A stretch of 64,000 bases of DNA. It comes from Dyella sedimenti. GTDB taxonomy: Bacteria; Pseudomonadota; Gammaproteobacteria; Xanthomonadales; Rhodanobacteraceae. The notes under the pieces were generated by a model, which was given only the letters and a program-made list of their open reading frames with translations, made no database searches and was not told the origin of the DNA. Where the stretch lies: NCBI RefSeq assembly GCF_022760995.1, contig NZ_JAKWJO010000005.1, positions 248,001 through 312,000 on the forward strand. Direction: 5' to 3'. Shown piece by piece: positions 14,996-24,328 of this stretch. How positions within the stretch are numbered: position 1 is the first letter of the stretch; each line of letters opens with the position of its first letter. Made by a program: the position numbers and the translations under genes.

Positions 14996-16402
14996 TCAGG
15001 CGCCGAGCTCCTTGATGGACTGGACCATCGTGTTGAGCACGGCCAGGGCGTCGCCGTAGACCATGCTGCAGTTGTCGCCGTAGAACAGCAGGTTCTCCAC
15101 GCCGGCGTAGCCCTTGCCCTGGCCGCGCTTGATCACGTAGACCTGGTGCGCCTGGTCGGCGTTGAGGATGGGCATGCCGTAGATCGGCGATTGCTTGTCG
15201 GTGCGGGCCGCGGGATTGACCACGTCGTTGGCGCCGATCACCAGGGCCACGTCGGTGGACGCGAAGCTCTCGTTGATGTCGTCCATGTCGAAGATCAGGT
15301 CGTAGGGCACGCCCGCCTCGGCCAGCAGCACGTTCATGTGGCCCGGCATGCGCCCCGCCACCGGATGGATGGCGAACTTCACGTCCACCCCGGCCGCCTG
15401 CAGCAGCTTGACGAACTCGTAGAGCTTGGCCTGCGCCTGGGCCACCGCCAGGCCGTAGCCGGGCACGATGATCACGCTGCCGGCATAGCGCATGGTCACC
15501 GCCGCGTCGGCCGCGTCGGCGGCCTTCATCTGGCCGTGCACTTCGCCCTGCGCGCCGGCCTTGACCTCGCCGAAGCGGCTGAACAGCACGTTGGCCAGCG
15601 AGCGGTTCATCGCCTTGGCCATCAGCACGGTGAGCAGGGTGCCGGCCGAGCCCACCACCATGCCGGCGATCATCAGCGCGGGGTTCTGCAGCGCGTAGCC
15701 TTCCAGCGCCACCGCCAGGCCGGTGAAGGCGTTGTACAGCGAGATCACCACCGGCATGTCGGCGCCGCCGATGGGCAGCGTCATCAGCACGCCGAAGGCC
15801 AGCGCGCCGGCGAAGAACAGCGCGATGCCCCACCCCGGCGCCGCCGCGTCGGCTACCAGCCAGAGACCCAGCAGCAACGTGGCCAGCAGCACCAGCGCGT
15901 TGAACGCGCCCTGGCCGCGGAAGCGCCAGGCGCTGCGCATGCGCTCGTCCAGCTTGGCCCAGGCGATCACCGAGCCGGCCAGGGATACGGCGCCGATCAG
16001 TGCGCCCAGCACGGTGACGCCCAGCGCCAGCCGCCCCTCCGGATGCGTGTCGACCAGCGCGACGGCGGCCAGCGCGGCCGCGGCGCCGCCGCCCATGCCG
16101 TTGTACAGCGCCACCATCTGCGGCATCGCGGTCATCGCCACCGTGCGCGCACTGCGCCAGGCCCAGCCGATGCCGAGGGCCAACGCCAGCAGGGCCAGCC
16201 CCAGGTTCACCGCCAGGTGGGCGCGGGCCGCCTCGGAAGCCATGGCCAGGTAGCCGAAGCTGGCGACCACCGCCACCAGCATGCCGATGCCGGCCAGCAC
16301 GATGCCGCGCAACGCCGTGGCCGGCGAGGACATGCGCTTGAGGCCGAGGATGAACAGCAAGGCGGCCGCGAAGCCGCTCAACTCCACGATCAGTGCGAGC
16401 AT
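14996..16402 (-). CDS. pntB: NAD(P) transhydrogenase beta subunit PntB
   Basis: Inner-membrane subunit carrying the NADP-binding domain of the proton-pumping transhydrogenase (NADH + NADP to NAD + NADPH). About 468 residues. The N-terminal half holds about nine hydrophobic segments. The C-terminal domain III has the Rossmann-type [15 protein letters not shown], then [28 protein letters not shown] and [13 protein letters not shown], all conserved in PntB. The start is the ATG at 16402 ([11 protein letters not shown]), four bases after the pntAb stop. With the two genes upstream it forms the split-alpha form known from Rhodospirillum. Confidence 0.95.
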   Translation of the reverse strand: MLALIVELSGFAAALLFILGLKRMSSPATALRGIVLAGIGMLVAVVASFGYLAMASEAARAHLAVNLGLALLALALGIGWAWRSARTVAMTAMPQMVALYNGMGGGAAAALAAVALVDTHPEGRLALGVTVLGALIGAVSLAGSVIAWAKLDERMRSAWRFRGQGAFNALVLLATLLLGLWLVADAAAPGWGIALFFAGALAFGVLMTLPIGGADMPVVISLYNAFTGLAVALEGYALQNPALMIAGMVVGSAGTLLTVLMAKAMNRSLANVLFSRFGEVKAGAQGEVHGQMKAADAADAAVTMRYAGSVIIVPGYGLAVAQAQAKLYEFVKLLQAAGVDVKFAIHPVAGRMPGHMNVLLAEAGVPYDLIFDMDDINESFASTDVALVIGANDVVNPAARTDKQSPIYGMPILNADQAHQVYVIKRGQGKGYAGVENLLFYGDNCSMVYGDALAVLNTMVQSIKELGA

Positions 16403-16406
16403 GGCA

Positions 16407-16715
16407 TCAGTCCTTGCGCGCGGCGCTGGACTTGAACATCGCCAGCATGCGGTCGGTGGCCACGTAGCCGCCCGCCGCGTTGCCGGCGCCCAGCAGCACG
16501 CCGAGGAAGCCGATGCCCTGGCCCAGCGGCGTGGTGGCGTTGAACAGCGCATGCAGCGCGCCCACTACCACGATGCCGTGGATGAAGTTGGAGCCGGACA
16601 TCAGCGGCGTATGCAGAATCGACGGCACCCGCGCGATCACTTCGTAGCCGGTGAAGGCGGCCAGCATGAAAACGTAGAGCGCGATGGGCCACGCCATCGT
16701 GAGGTCGAGGTTCAT
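16407..16715 (-). CDS. pntAb: NAD(P) transhydrogenase alpha-2 subunit PntAb
   Basis: Small membrane subunit of about 102 residues, equivalent to the membrane tail of a fused PntA. Motifs FTGYEVIARVPSILHTPLMS, GSNFIHGIVVVGAL and GFLGVLLGAGNAAGGYVAT match the family. The ATG at 16715 overlaps the pntAa stop by one base (TGATG), and the gene ends four bases before pntB, so the three are translated together. A GTG three bases further upstream is also in frame. Confidence 0.93.
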   Translation of the reverse strand: MNLDLTMAWPIALYVFMLAAFTGYEVIARVPSILHTPLMSGSNFIHGIVVVGALHALFNATTPLGQGIGFLGVLLGAGNAAGGYVATDRMLAMFKSSAARKD

Positions 16716-17860
16716 CACGCGGATTCCTTCGGTTCGGTACCTTCGACGAGGCGGCGCGCGGCCTCGTTGCGGATGGCGCCGTCATGGGTGAGCAAGGTGC
16801 CGGCCACCACCTCGTCCGCCAGGTCCAGCGCGAGGGCGCCGTCCTTGACGATCAGGGCCAGCAGGTTGAGCAGGTTCTTGGCGTACAGCTCGCTGGCGTG
16901 CTGGGCCAGGCGCGAGGGCACGTTGGTCGGCGCCACCAGGGTGATGGGGCCCACCTCCACGGTCTGTCCCGGCACGGCGCCCTCGCAGTTGCCGCCGCTG
17001 TCGGCGGCCAGGTCCACGATCACCGAGCCGGGCTTCATGCCGTCGATCTGGGCGCGCGTGACCAGCCGGGGCGCGGCGCGCCCGGGCACGTTGGCGGTGG
17101 TGATGAGCAGGTCGGCCTGCTGGATGTGCGAGGTGAGCACCGATTGCGCGGTGGCCTGCTCCTCGGCGGTCAGCTCGCGGGCGTAGCCGCCCTCGCCGCG
17201 CGCGTCGATGCCGGTGTCGACGAAGCGCGCGCCCACCGACTGCGCCTGCTCGCGCGTCTCCGGGCGCACGTCGTAGCCCTCGGTGACCGCGCCCAGCCGG
17301 CGCGCGGTGGCCAGCGCCTGCAGGCCGGCCACGCCCAGCCCCATCACCAGCACGCGGGCGGCACGCAGCGAGCCGACCGCGGTGGTGGTCATGGGCAGGA
17401 TGCGCGGCAGGTGCACGGCGCCGAGCAGCGGTGCGTAGTAGCCGGCCAGCGCGGACTGGCTGGAGAGTACGTCCAGCGATTGCGCACGGCTGATGCGTGG
17501 CACGTTCTCCATGGCGAAGGCGCTGATGCGCCCGTCGCGCAGGCGGCGCACCAGTTCGGGCTCGTGCTGGGCGTAGACAAGGCTGGCCAGCACGGCGCCG
17601 GGTTTCATCGCGGCGGCGAGATCGGGCGATGGCGCCTGCACCGCCAGCACCACGTCGGCTCCCTCCACCAGGCGCCGGGGATCGGACTCGCTATGGGCCG
17701 GCGCATAGTCCGCGTCGGCGAAACGGGCCGCTGCTCCGGCCCCGGCCTGCACCCAGAGTTCCGCGCCGAGCTTGGCCAGGCGGGGCACCAGCGAGGGAAC
17801 CATGGCGACGCGGCGCTCGCCGGCGCGCGTCTCCTTCACTACGGCGATCCTGATCGACAT
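16715..17860 (-). CDS. pntAa: NAD(P) transhydrogenase alpha-1 subunit PntAa
   Basis: Peripheral NAD(H)-binding subunit, about 381 residues, related to alanine dehydrogenase. It begins MSIRIAVVKETRAGERRVAM, the family N-terminus. The NAD fold lies in VLVMGLGVAGLQALATARRL, followed by GYDVRPETREQAQSVGARFVD; ADLLITTANVPGRAAPRLVT and GSVIVDLAADSGGNCE are conserved family segments. The start is the ATG at 17860; an in-frame extension upstream has poor coding character and lacks homologous features. It is the first gene of the pnt-aldehyde dehydrogenase group. The 132-base gap to pgeF shows no clear promoter by eye. Confidence 0.93.
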   Translation of the reverse strand: MSIRIAVVKETRAGERRVAMVPSLVPRLAKLGAELWVQAGAGAAARFADADYAPAHSESDPRRLVEGADVVLAVQAPSPDLAAAMKPGAVLASLVYAQHEPELVRRLRDGRISAFAMENVPRISRAQSLDVLSSQSALAGYYAPLLGAVHLPRILPMTTTAVGSLRAARVLVMGLGVAGLQALATARRLGAVTEGYDVRPETREQAQSVGARFVDTGIDARGEGGYARELTAEEQATAQSVLTSHIQQADLLITTANVPGRAAPRLVTRAQIDGMKPGSVIVDLAADSGGNCEGAVPGQTVEVGPITLVAPTNVPSRLAQHASELYAKNLLNLLALIVKDGALALDLADEVVAGTLLTHDGAIRNEAARRLVEGTEPKESA

Positions 17861-17992
17861 CCGGGACAACCTTGCGCGATGGGTGTCCGAGAGTGTGGTC
17901 GTCCTGCCGGGATCGATTTTGACGCCGGTCAATACATGTCGTCCGAACCCGTCACGGCGTGTGCGGCAGGTCGTCGCGTCGGTGTCAGGCTC

Positions 17993-18742
17993 TTACACGA
18001 TCCAGACCAGGCTGGCGAAGCGGCCGCTCTGCGCGCCGTCGCGCCGGTAGGAATAGAAGCGCGCGTCGGTGCGCGTGTCGAAGCCGCCGCCATGCACGCC
18101 GGCCACGCCCGCGGCATGCAGGCGTCGCCGGGCCAGGCCGGCCAGGTCGCACAGCCAGTGGCCGGGACGGGTGGACATGAAGCAGACGGCCGCGCCCGCG
18201 TCCTGGGCCAGGAAGGCGTCGCGCACTTCCTCGCCCACTTCATAGCTGGGCGCGCCGATGCACGGCCCCAGCCACGCCATCGCCTGCGACGGCGGCGCGG
18301 GTAGCGAGGCCAGGGCCGCTTCCAGCACGCCCGCCTGCAGGCCACGCCAGCCGGCGTGGGCCGCGGCGACGGCGCCGCCATCGAGGGTGCAGAACAGCAC
18401 CGGCAGGCAATCGGCGGTGAGGATGGCCAGCGGCTCGCCGGCACGGCCGGTCACGGCGGCATCGGCGCGCGGTTCGACGTCCAGGTCCAGGCGGTCGATT
18501 TCGGCCACGTCGATCCCATGCACCTGTTGCAGCCAGTGCGGCGGACGCGCCAGGCCCAGCGCCGCCGGCACCGCGGCGCGGTTGGCGGCGACCGCCCCGG
18601 GCTGGTCGCCGCAACGCGCGCCCAGGTTGAAACGGGCGTAAGCGCCCTCCGAGACGCCGGGACCCTGCCTCGTGCTGACGGCGGCCCGCACGCCCGGCGG
18701 CGCCGGCCAGTCCGGGACGAGCCAGGCGGCATCGCGGATCAC
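17993..18742 (-). CDS. pgeF: Multicopper-oxidase-fold purine nucleoside phosphorylase / peptidoglycan editing factor PgeF (YfiH)
   Basis: About 249 residues of the DUF152/YfiH family. Members act as zinc-dependent purine nucleoside enzymes in vitro and remove misincorporated L-Ser from peptidoglycan precursors in E. coli. Signature motifs: [38 protein letters not shown] and [16 protein letters not shown], which supply the metal-binding Cys/His residues; C-terminal [19 protein letters not shown]. The start is GTG at 18742, overlapping the rluD stop by four bases (GTGA). The rluD-yfiH order is the same as in E. coli and many other proteobacteria. Confidence 0.93.
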   Translation of the reverse strand: MIRDAAWLVPDWPAPPGVRAAVSTRQGPGVSEGAYARFNLGARCGDQPGAVAANRAAVPAALGLARPPHWLQQVHGIDVAEIDRLDLDVEPRADAAVTGRAGEPLAILTADCLPVLFCTLDGGAVAAAHAGWRGLQAGVLEAALASLPAPPSQAMAWLGPCIGAPSYEVGEEVRDAFLAQDAGAAVCFMSTRPGHWLCDLAGLARRRLHAAGVAGVHGGGFDTRTDARFYSYRRDGAQSGRFASLVWIV

Positions 18743-19716
18743 GGCCAGTCGTCCAGGCCGGCCTGGGCCGCATCGGCGCGCAGGGCGTCGATCAGCGCCT
18801 GCTGGTCGGCCGGGCGTTCGGCGCTGAAGCTCATCGGCTCGTGCGTGACCGGGTGCTCGAAGGCCAGCCGCTCCGCGTGCAGGGCCTGGCGCCGGAAGCC
18901 GCGCAGGGCGGCCACCAGTTCCAGCGTGGCGCCCTTGGGCAGCTTCAGGCCGCCGCCGTACAGTGGGTCGCCCACCAGCGGATGGCCGATATGCGCCATG
19001 TGCACGCGGATCTGGTGGGTGCGGCCGGTCTCCAGGCTGCACTGGATCAGGCTGTGGGCGCGGAAGCGCTCGCGCAGGCGGTAATGGGTGACGGCGCGCT
19101 TGCCGTCCTCCTCGTCGCGCACGGCCTGGCGCAGGCGGTCGCCCATATGCCGGCCGATCGGGGCGTCCACCGTGCCGCCAGCCACCAGGGTGCCCAGCAC
19201 CACGGCCTCGTACTGCCGCTCCACGTCGTGGCGGGACAGCATGTCCACCAGGGCGGTGTGGGCGGCCAGGGTCCTGGCCACCACCATCAGGCCCGAGGTG
19301 TCCTTGTCCAGCCGGTGCACGATGCCGCCGCGCGGCAGCTGGGCCAGCAACGGATCGTGGTGCAGCAGGGCGTTGAGCACGGTGCCGGCGCTATTTCCTG
19401 CGCCGGGATGCACCACCAGCCCGGCCGGCTTGTTCAGCACCAGCACGTGCTCGTCCTCGTGGACGATGTCCAGCGCGATGGCCTCGGGGGCCAGTTCCAC
19501 CTCGGCTTCCAGCTCGGCCTCCAGCTTCACCCGCTCGCCGCCGCGCAGCAGCTGGCGCGGCGGCGCCTGGGCGCCATCCAGGGTGGCCGCGCCGGCCTTG
19601 ATCCACGCGGTGAGGCGTGAACGGGAGTAGTCGGGGAACATCTCCGCCAGCGCCTGGTCGAATCTCCGACCCGCGGCGGACAGGGGCACCGTGGCCTCGT
19701 GGCGGATCGTCGTCAT
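18739..19716 (-). CDS. rluD: 23S rRNA pseudouridine synthase RluD
   Basis: Converts uridines 1911, 1915 and 1917 of helix 69 (E. coli numbering) to pseudouridine. About 325 residues. The N-terminal S4-like domain lies around residues 20-75 ([18 protein letters not shown]). The catalytic motif [20 protein letters not shown] holds the essential Asp, followed by [19 protein letters not shown] and GDPLYGG. The start is the ATG at 19716 ([12 protein letters not shown]); an ATG 18 bases upstream is possible. It is divergent from bamD with 69 bases between starts, the arrangement found in many gammaproteobacteria. Confidence 0.94.
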   Translation of the reverse strand: MTTIRHEATVPLSAAGRRFDQALAEMFPDYSRSRLTAWIKAGAATLDGAQAPPRQLLRGGERVKLEAELEAEVELAPEAIALDIVHEDEHVLVLNKPAGLVVHPGAGNSAGTVLNALLHHDPLLAQLPRGGIVHRLDKDTSGLMVVARTLAAHTALVDMLSRHDVERQYEAVVLGTLVAGGTVDAPIGRHMGDRLRQAVRDEEDGKRAVTHYRLRERFRAHSLIQCSLETGRTHQIRVHMAHIGHPLVGDPLYGGGLKLPKGATLELVAALRGFRRQALHAERLAFEHPVTHEPMSFSAERPADQQALIDALRADAAQAGLDDWP

Positions 19717-19785
19717 GACCGCCCGCCCGGGCAACCGGCGGTTTCGGCTATCATCCCTTTTCGATCAAACATCTGAACCCTTCTC

Positions 19786-20625
19786 ATGCGTGTAACCAAG
19801 CTGCCGGCTTTCAAAGTCTTTGTCGTGCTCGCCATCGCCCTTTCGATGAGCGCCTGCTCGATGTTCCACCACAAGAGAGACAACAACGACACGCTGCCGG
19901 TGGACAAGCTTTACGCCAAGGCGCATGACTCGCTCGAGCACGCCGACTACTCGGCGGCCACCAAAGCCTACCAGCGACTGATCGCACGCTTCCCGTCCGG
20001 CCCCTACAACGAACAGGCCCAGCTTGATCTGGCCTACTCGCAGTACAAGGACAACCAGCCGGACGACGCCTATTCCACGATCAACCGCTTCATCAAGACG
20101 TATCCGACCCAGAAGCATGTGGATTATGCCTATTACCTGCGCGGCCTGATCAATTTCGACCGCACCGGCGGCGCCATCGAGCGCCTGCTGCATCGCGACC
20201 AGGCCCAGACCCGCCGTGACCAGGGCTTCAACCTGAAGTCGTTCGACGACTTCTCCGAGCTGTCGCGCCGCTTCCCGGACAGCGCGTACGCCGCCGACGC
20301 GCGCCAGCGCATGATCTACCTGCGCAACGTGCTGGCCCAGTTCGAGATCAACGTGGCCGAGTTCTACCTGCGCAACAAGGCCTACGTGGCCTCGGCCGAC
20401 CGCGCCCAGTACGTGGTCGAGCACTACCAGCAGGCACCGCAGACTGGCGACGCGCTGGCCATCCTCACCCGCAGCTACCTGGCCATGGACAAGAAGGACT
20501 TGGCCGACCAGACACGCCAGGTGCTGGCGCTGAACTATCCGGACCACCCGTACCTGAAGGATCCGAAGTGGCCGCACCCGCCGTCCACGCTGCGCAAGAT
20601 GATCCCGTTCTCGGGGCATCATTGA
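19786..20625 (+). CDS. bamD: Outer-membrane assembly lipoprotein BamD
   Basis: Essential TPR lipoprotein of the BAM complex that folds outer-membrane proteins. 279 residues. A lipoprotein signal ends in LSMSAC, with Cys about residue 22 as the lipidation site. Five TPR-like repeats follow, including KLYAKAHDSLEHADYSAATK, ARFPSGPYNEQAQLDLAYS, and YLRNVLAQFEINVAEFYLRN, which is strongly conserved in BamD/ComL. The length is slightly above the E. coli protein, with an extended C-terminus (PPSTLRKMIPFSGHH). It is divergent from rluD and ends before a strong terminator. Confidence 0.95.
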   Translation: MRVTKLPAFKVFVVLAIALSMSACSMFHHKRDNNDTLPVDKLYAKAHDSLEHADYSAATKAYQRLIARFPSGPYNEQAQLDLAYSQYKDNQPDDAYSTINRFIKTYPTQKHVDYAYYLRGLINFDRTGGAIERLLHRDQAQTRRDQGFNLKSFDDFSELSRRFPDSAYAADARQRMIYLRNVLAQFEINVAEFYLRNKAYVASADRAQYVVEHYQQAPQTGDALAILTRSYLAMDKKDLADQTRQVLALNYPDHPYLKDPKWPHPPSTLRKMIPFSGHH

Positions 20626-20672
20626 TTTTGGGGTGAGCCGGCCGTTGCGCGGCCTGTGAATGGGAAAAGCTA

Positions 20673-20706
20673 AAGCCGGCGGGGTCTATCCGCCGGCTTT
20701 TTTGTT
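20673..20706 (+). terminator. Rho-independent terminator of bamD
   Basis: Stem AAGCCGGCGG / CCGCCGGCTT around the loop GGTCTAT, followed by TTTTTTGTT. It lies about 50 bases after the bamD stop and points with the gene. A strong intrinsic terminator by eye. Confidence 0.9.
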
Positions 20707-20719
20707 GCCCGCCGTCTTT

Positions 20720-20750
20720 TGTGGGAGCGCGCACAGGGTGCGCTCCCACA
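20720..20750. repeat. Single REP hairpin
   Basis: tgtgggagcg and cgctcccaca flank cgcacagggtg, so this copy looks like a fused left and right half with the middle deleted. It lies between the bamD terminator and the nadE stop. Confidence 0.75.
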
Positions 20751-20766
20751 GGGGGATGCCCTGGCT

Positions 20767-22398
20767 TTACCGCCACCCGGAAGTGATGGGATACCGTCGT
20801 TCACGGCCGAAGGCCCGCGTGGTCACGCGCGGCCCGGGCGCGGCCTGGCGGCGCTTGAACTCGTTGAGCAGCACCAGGCGCACCACGCGGCGCACGGTGT
20901 CGGCCTGGAAGCCCTCGGCGGCGATCTCGGCCTGCGACTGCTCGCCCTCGATGAAGCGCGCAAGGATGGCGTCCAGTTCGTCGTAGGGCGGCAGCGAATC
21001 CTGGTCGGTCTGGTTCTCGCGCAGCTCGGCCGAGGGCGGGCGGTCGATCACCGCCGAGGGAATCGCTTCCGGCTCGCCATGGCGCGCCGCGTACTGGTTG
21101 CGCCAGCGCGACAGGCGGTAGACCACGGTCTTGTAGACGTCCTTCAACGGGGCATAGGCACCGCACATGTCGCCGTACAGCGTGGCGTAGCCCACCGCCA
21201 TCTCGCTCTTGTTGCCGGTGGCCAGCAGCAGGCGGCCATGCTTGTTGGACAAGGCCATCAGCGTGACGCCGCGCGTGCGCGACTGCAGGTTCTCCTCGGT
21301 GGTGTCGGCGCCCTTGCCGCCGAACGCGGGCGCCAGCGCGCCGAGGAAGGCATCGACCATCGGCTCGATGTCGATCACGTGGTATTCCACGCCCAACTGC
21401 TCGGCCTGGCCGCGCGCGCCATCCAGCGACAGCCGCGAGGTGTAGCGCGTGGGCATCATCACCGCCGTGACATGCCCGGCACCCAGCGCGTCCACCGCCA
21501 GCGCCAGGGTCAGGGCCGAATCGATGCCGCCGGAAAGCCCCAGCAACACGCCCGGGAAGCCGTTCTTGCCGATGTAGTCGCGGATGCCCCGCACCAGCGC
21601 CGCGTAGAGGGTGGCTTCCGGCGAGGCGTCCTCCGCCACCGGCCAGTCCTCGGCGCGCAGCGTGCGGGCCTGGCTGTCGAACTCGGCCCACAGCAGGGCG
21701 TCGACGAAGCCCGGCGCGCGCGCGGCGACATGGCCGTCGCCGTTCACCAGCAGCGCGCCGCCGTCGTACACCACTTCGTCCTGGCCGCCGACCATGTTGA
21801 CGTAGGCGATGGCGCAACCGGTTTCCCGCGCCCGCGCCACCAGCACGGCCTCGCGCTCGGCCTGCTTGGCGTCGTCCCAGGGCGAGGCATTGATGACCAC
21901 GATCAGCTCGGCGCCCGCGGCGGCAGCCTTGGCCGCCGGCTCGGGCTGCCAGATGTCCTCGCAGATCAGCAGGCCCACGCGCACGCCGTTCACCAGCGCC
22001 ACCGCACTCTCGTGGCCACGGCGAAAATAGCGCTTGTCGTCGAACACGCCATAGTTGGGCAGGGCCTGCTTGTGCGTGGTCAGCTCGATGCGCCCGCCGC
22101 GCAGCAGGCTGGCGGCGTTGTAGACCTCGCCCTCGCTGTGCGGATGGCCGACCAGGGCCGCGATGCCGTTGGTGGCGCCTGCCAGCGCGTTGAGCTCGCA
22201 CTGGCAGGCCGCCAGGAAGCTGGGGCGCAGCAGCAGGTCCTCGGGCGGGTAGCCGCTGAGGGTGAGCTCGGGAAACACCACCAGGGCCGCGCCGCCCTCG
22301 CGCGCCTGCGCCACCAGGTCCCCCACCTTGGCGGCATTGGCCGCCACCGCGCCTACCGGGAAATCGAACTGCGCCAGCGCGAAACGTAGGAGGGACAT
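20767..22398 (-). CDS. nadE: Glutamine-dependent NAD+ synthetase NadE
   Basis: Amidates nicotinic acid adenine dinucleotide with glutamine as nitrogen source. About 543 residues. The N-terminal nitrilase-type glutaminase (1-250) has the catalytic Glu in VVFPELTLSGYPPEDLLLR, Lys in THKQALPNYGVFDDKRYF, and Cys in VGLLICEDIWQPE. The C-terminal synthetase has the PP-loop LGLSGGIDSALTLALAVDAL, then LATGNKSEMAVGYATLYGDM and KTVVYRLSRWRN. The ATG at 22398 was chosen because the protein begins at the expected MSLLRFALAQFDFPVG; the frame runs further upstream without family features. Confidence 0.95.
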   Translation of the reverse strand: MSLLRFALAQFDFPVGAVAANAAKVGDLVAQAREGGAALVVFPELTLSGYPPEDLLLRPSFLAACQCELNALAGATNGIAALVGHPHSEGEVYNAASLLRGGRIELTTHKQALPNYGVFDDKRYFRRGHESAVALVNGVRVGLLICEDIWQPEPAAKAAAAGAELIVVINASPWDDAKQAEREAVLVARARETGCAIAYVNMVGGQDEVVYDGGALLVNGDGHVAARAPGFVDALLWAEFDSQARTLRAEDWPVAEDASPEATLYAALVRGIRDYIGKNGFPGVLLGLSGGIDSALTLALAVDALGAGHVTAVMMPTRYTSRLSLDGARGQAEQLGVEYHVIDIEPMVDAFLGALAPAFGGKGADTTEENLQSRTRGVTLMALSNKHGRLLLATGNKSEMAVGYATLYGDMCGAYAPLKDVYKTVVYRLSRWRNQYAARHGEPEAIPSAVIDRPPSAELRENQTDQDSLPPYDELDAILARFIEGEQSQAEIAAEGFQADTVRRVVRLVLLNEFKRRQAAPGPRVTTRAFGRERRYPITSGWR

Positions 22399-22531
22399 GC
22401 TTGGGGAGTCCTTGGCTCTTGGGGGCTGGAATGATACCCGAGCCATGCGCGCCGGCCTCCGGCAAACCCCTTCACCTCGCTGTTTCAGGCCGGTGCTACG
22501 ATCCCGGGACGCAAACTGACAGGGGACAGCG

Positions 22532-24307
22532 TTGCGTCATCACCGGCCCCTATGGATAGCCGCCGCGGGTCGCCCCCTGGGTTGGGGATGGCGCCTGGCG
22601 GTGCTGTTTCTGCTGGCCGCCCTGCTGGCTCCCGCCGCGCGGGCCGGGGAGCCCCACGCCCTGTTCGGCCAGCCGCCACGGGAGCCGCCGGTGAGCACCT
22701 ATCGCGCCTCGCCGGACGAGTCGCCACCGGCGGATTACCGTGCCCTGCCGGCCTGGCTGGCCGCGCGCCAGCCGGTGGCCGCGGTGAGCATGCTTGGTGG
22801 CGAGTTCTGGCTGGTGGCGCCACTGCAGCCGCTGCCCGGGCATGCGGACTGGGTGGTGACCTTCGGCAACACCTATTACCAGCGCGCCAGCATCCTGGTG
22901 CTGGGCGACGACGGCACGCGCGAGCTGGTGGAGGCCGGCCGCGGCATCGACACCAACTTCATGCTGCGCGGCACGGCGGCAGTGACGTTGCGCGAAGGGC
23001 ACCGCTACGTGGCGGTGATCCGCGTGGCCACGCCCTTTTTCAGCGCGCTGCCGCGCATCGACCTGCAGACGCGCGAGCAGTACCGTCGCCGGCTGACCAA
23101 CGAATCGGCGCTGATGCTGGTGGCGCTGGGCGTGCTGGGCGGGCTCGGCGTGTTCATCCTGTTCGTGGGACTGTGGACGCAAGGCCTCAGCTACACGCTG
23201 TACGGCTGCCAGTCGCTGGTCCTGATGGTGGGCTGGGCGTCCTTCTTCGGACTGCCGGACGATTGGCTGGGCCTCGGCGCCGGGCCGGTGAACTTCACGC
23301 TGTGGTTCATCCTGGTGCCGCTGGTGCATGCGCCCTTCACCATCCGCTTCCTCGAACTGAAGCGGCATGCGCCGCGCGCGACGCGCGTGGGCTACGGCAT
23401 CGCCATCGCCTGTGCCCTGGCGGTGCCGGTCGCGCTGCTGCTTCCCTCGCTGGCCTTCCTGATCGCCACCATCGCGATCACCTCGGTGGTGCTGTTCTCC
23501 GCCAGCGTCAGCCTGTGGGCCCTGCTCCGCGGCATTCGCCAGGCGCGTTTCTTCGTGCTGGCCTACGTGTGCGTGCTGGTGCCCGGCGCCATCATCCTGC
23601 CAGTGAACTTCGGGCTGATGCCCAGCCCGGTGGACAATGCCGACCTGCTCACCCTCATGGGCAACAGCGGCGAGGCCATGCTGCTCGCCTTTGCGCTGGC
23701 CGACCACGTGAAGCTGGTGCAAGCCGCGCGCGAGCGCTTCCGCCTGGGCATGCTCGACGCCATCGCCCGCGCCTCCACCGATCCGCTCACCGGCCTGGGC
23801 AATCGCCTGGCCTTCAACATGCGGATCGAGGAGATCACCCGCCAGGGCACCCCGCCGCCGGCGCAAGGCGCCTGGCAGGTTGCCATGATCGACCTGGATG
23901 GCCTCAAGCAGCTCAACGACAGCGAGGGCCACGAGCGCGGCGACGCGCTGCTGCAGGCGGCCGGCGCCGGCCTGAGCCGCCTGCCCAGCCAGAGCCAGGC
24001 GTTCCGCCTGGGCGGCGACGAATTCGCGGTGATCGCCTTCGGCGACGAGTTGAGCCTGCATCGGCTCAGCCGCGCGCTGACGCGGCTCGATCTGCAACTG
24101 CACGAACTCGGCTTCCCGGGTGCGGGGCTCAGCTTCGGCATCTGCGGCGCGCCGGTCGGGCAGCCGCTCAGCGGCACCGCCTTCGCCGACCTGGTGCGCG
24201 AGGCGGACCGCATGATGTACGAGCACAAGTCGCGTCGCCACTCGGCACCGCCCGACGGCGGCGAGGGCGCGGCCGGCATGGAGACAGGCACGGGAAGCGA
24301 GGATTAA
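22532..24307 (+). CDS. 7TMR-DISM membrane-anchored diguanylate cyclase
   Basis: 591 residues. Signal peptide (cleavage near APAARA-GE), a periplasmic 7TMR-DISMED2-like beta domain at about 50-190 (WLVAPLQPLPGHADWVVTFGN and following), a seven-helix 7TMR-DISM membrane domain at about 195-395, then a GGDEF domain at about 415-575. The active-site loop FRLGGDEFAVIA (GGDEF at 494-498) and DPLTGLGNRLAF are intact, so c-di-GMP synthesis is expected. The RxxD inhibitory site normally five residues before GGDEF is absent, so simple product inhibition is unlikely. The start appears to be TTG at 22532, five bases after AGGGGA. It is divergent from nadE. The periplasmic signal is unknown; related domains often bind carbohydrate. 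Confidence 0.88.
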   Translation: MRHHRPLWIAAAGRPLGWGWRLAVLFLLAALLAPAARAGEPHALFGQPPREPPVSTYRASPDESPPADYRALPAWLAARQPVAAVSMLGGEFWLVAPLQPLPGHADWVVTFGNTYYQRASILVLGDDGTRELVEAGRGIDTNFMLRGTAAVTLREGHRYVAVIRVATPFFSALPRIDLQTREQYRRRLTNESALMLVALGVLGGLGVFILFVGLWTQGLSYTLYGCQSLVLMVGWASFFGLPDDWLGLGAGPVNFTLWFILVPLVHAPFTIRFLELKRHAPRATRVGYGIAIACALAVPVALLLPSLAFLIATIAITSVVLFSASVSLWALLRGIRQARFFVLAYVCVLVPGAIILPVNFGLMPSPVDNADLLTLMGNSGEAMLLAFALADHVKLVQAARERFRLGMLDAIARASTDPLTGLGNRLAFNMRIEEITRQGTPPPAQGAWQVAMIDLDGLKQLNDSEGHERGDALLQAAGAGLSRLPSQSQAFRLGGDEFAVIAFGDELSLHRLSRALTRLDLQLHELGFPGAGLSFGICGAPVGQPLSGTAFADLVREADRMMYEHKSRRHSAPPDGGEGAAGMETGTGSED

Positions 24308-24328
24308 GGCGCGCCGCTTCCGTGCCTG

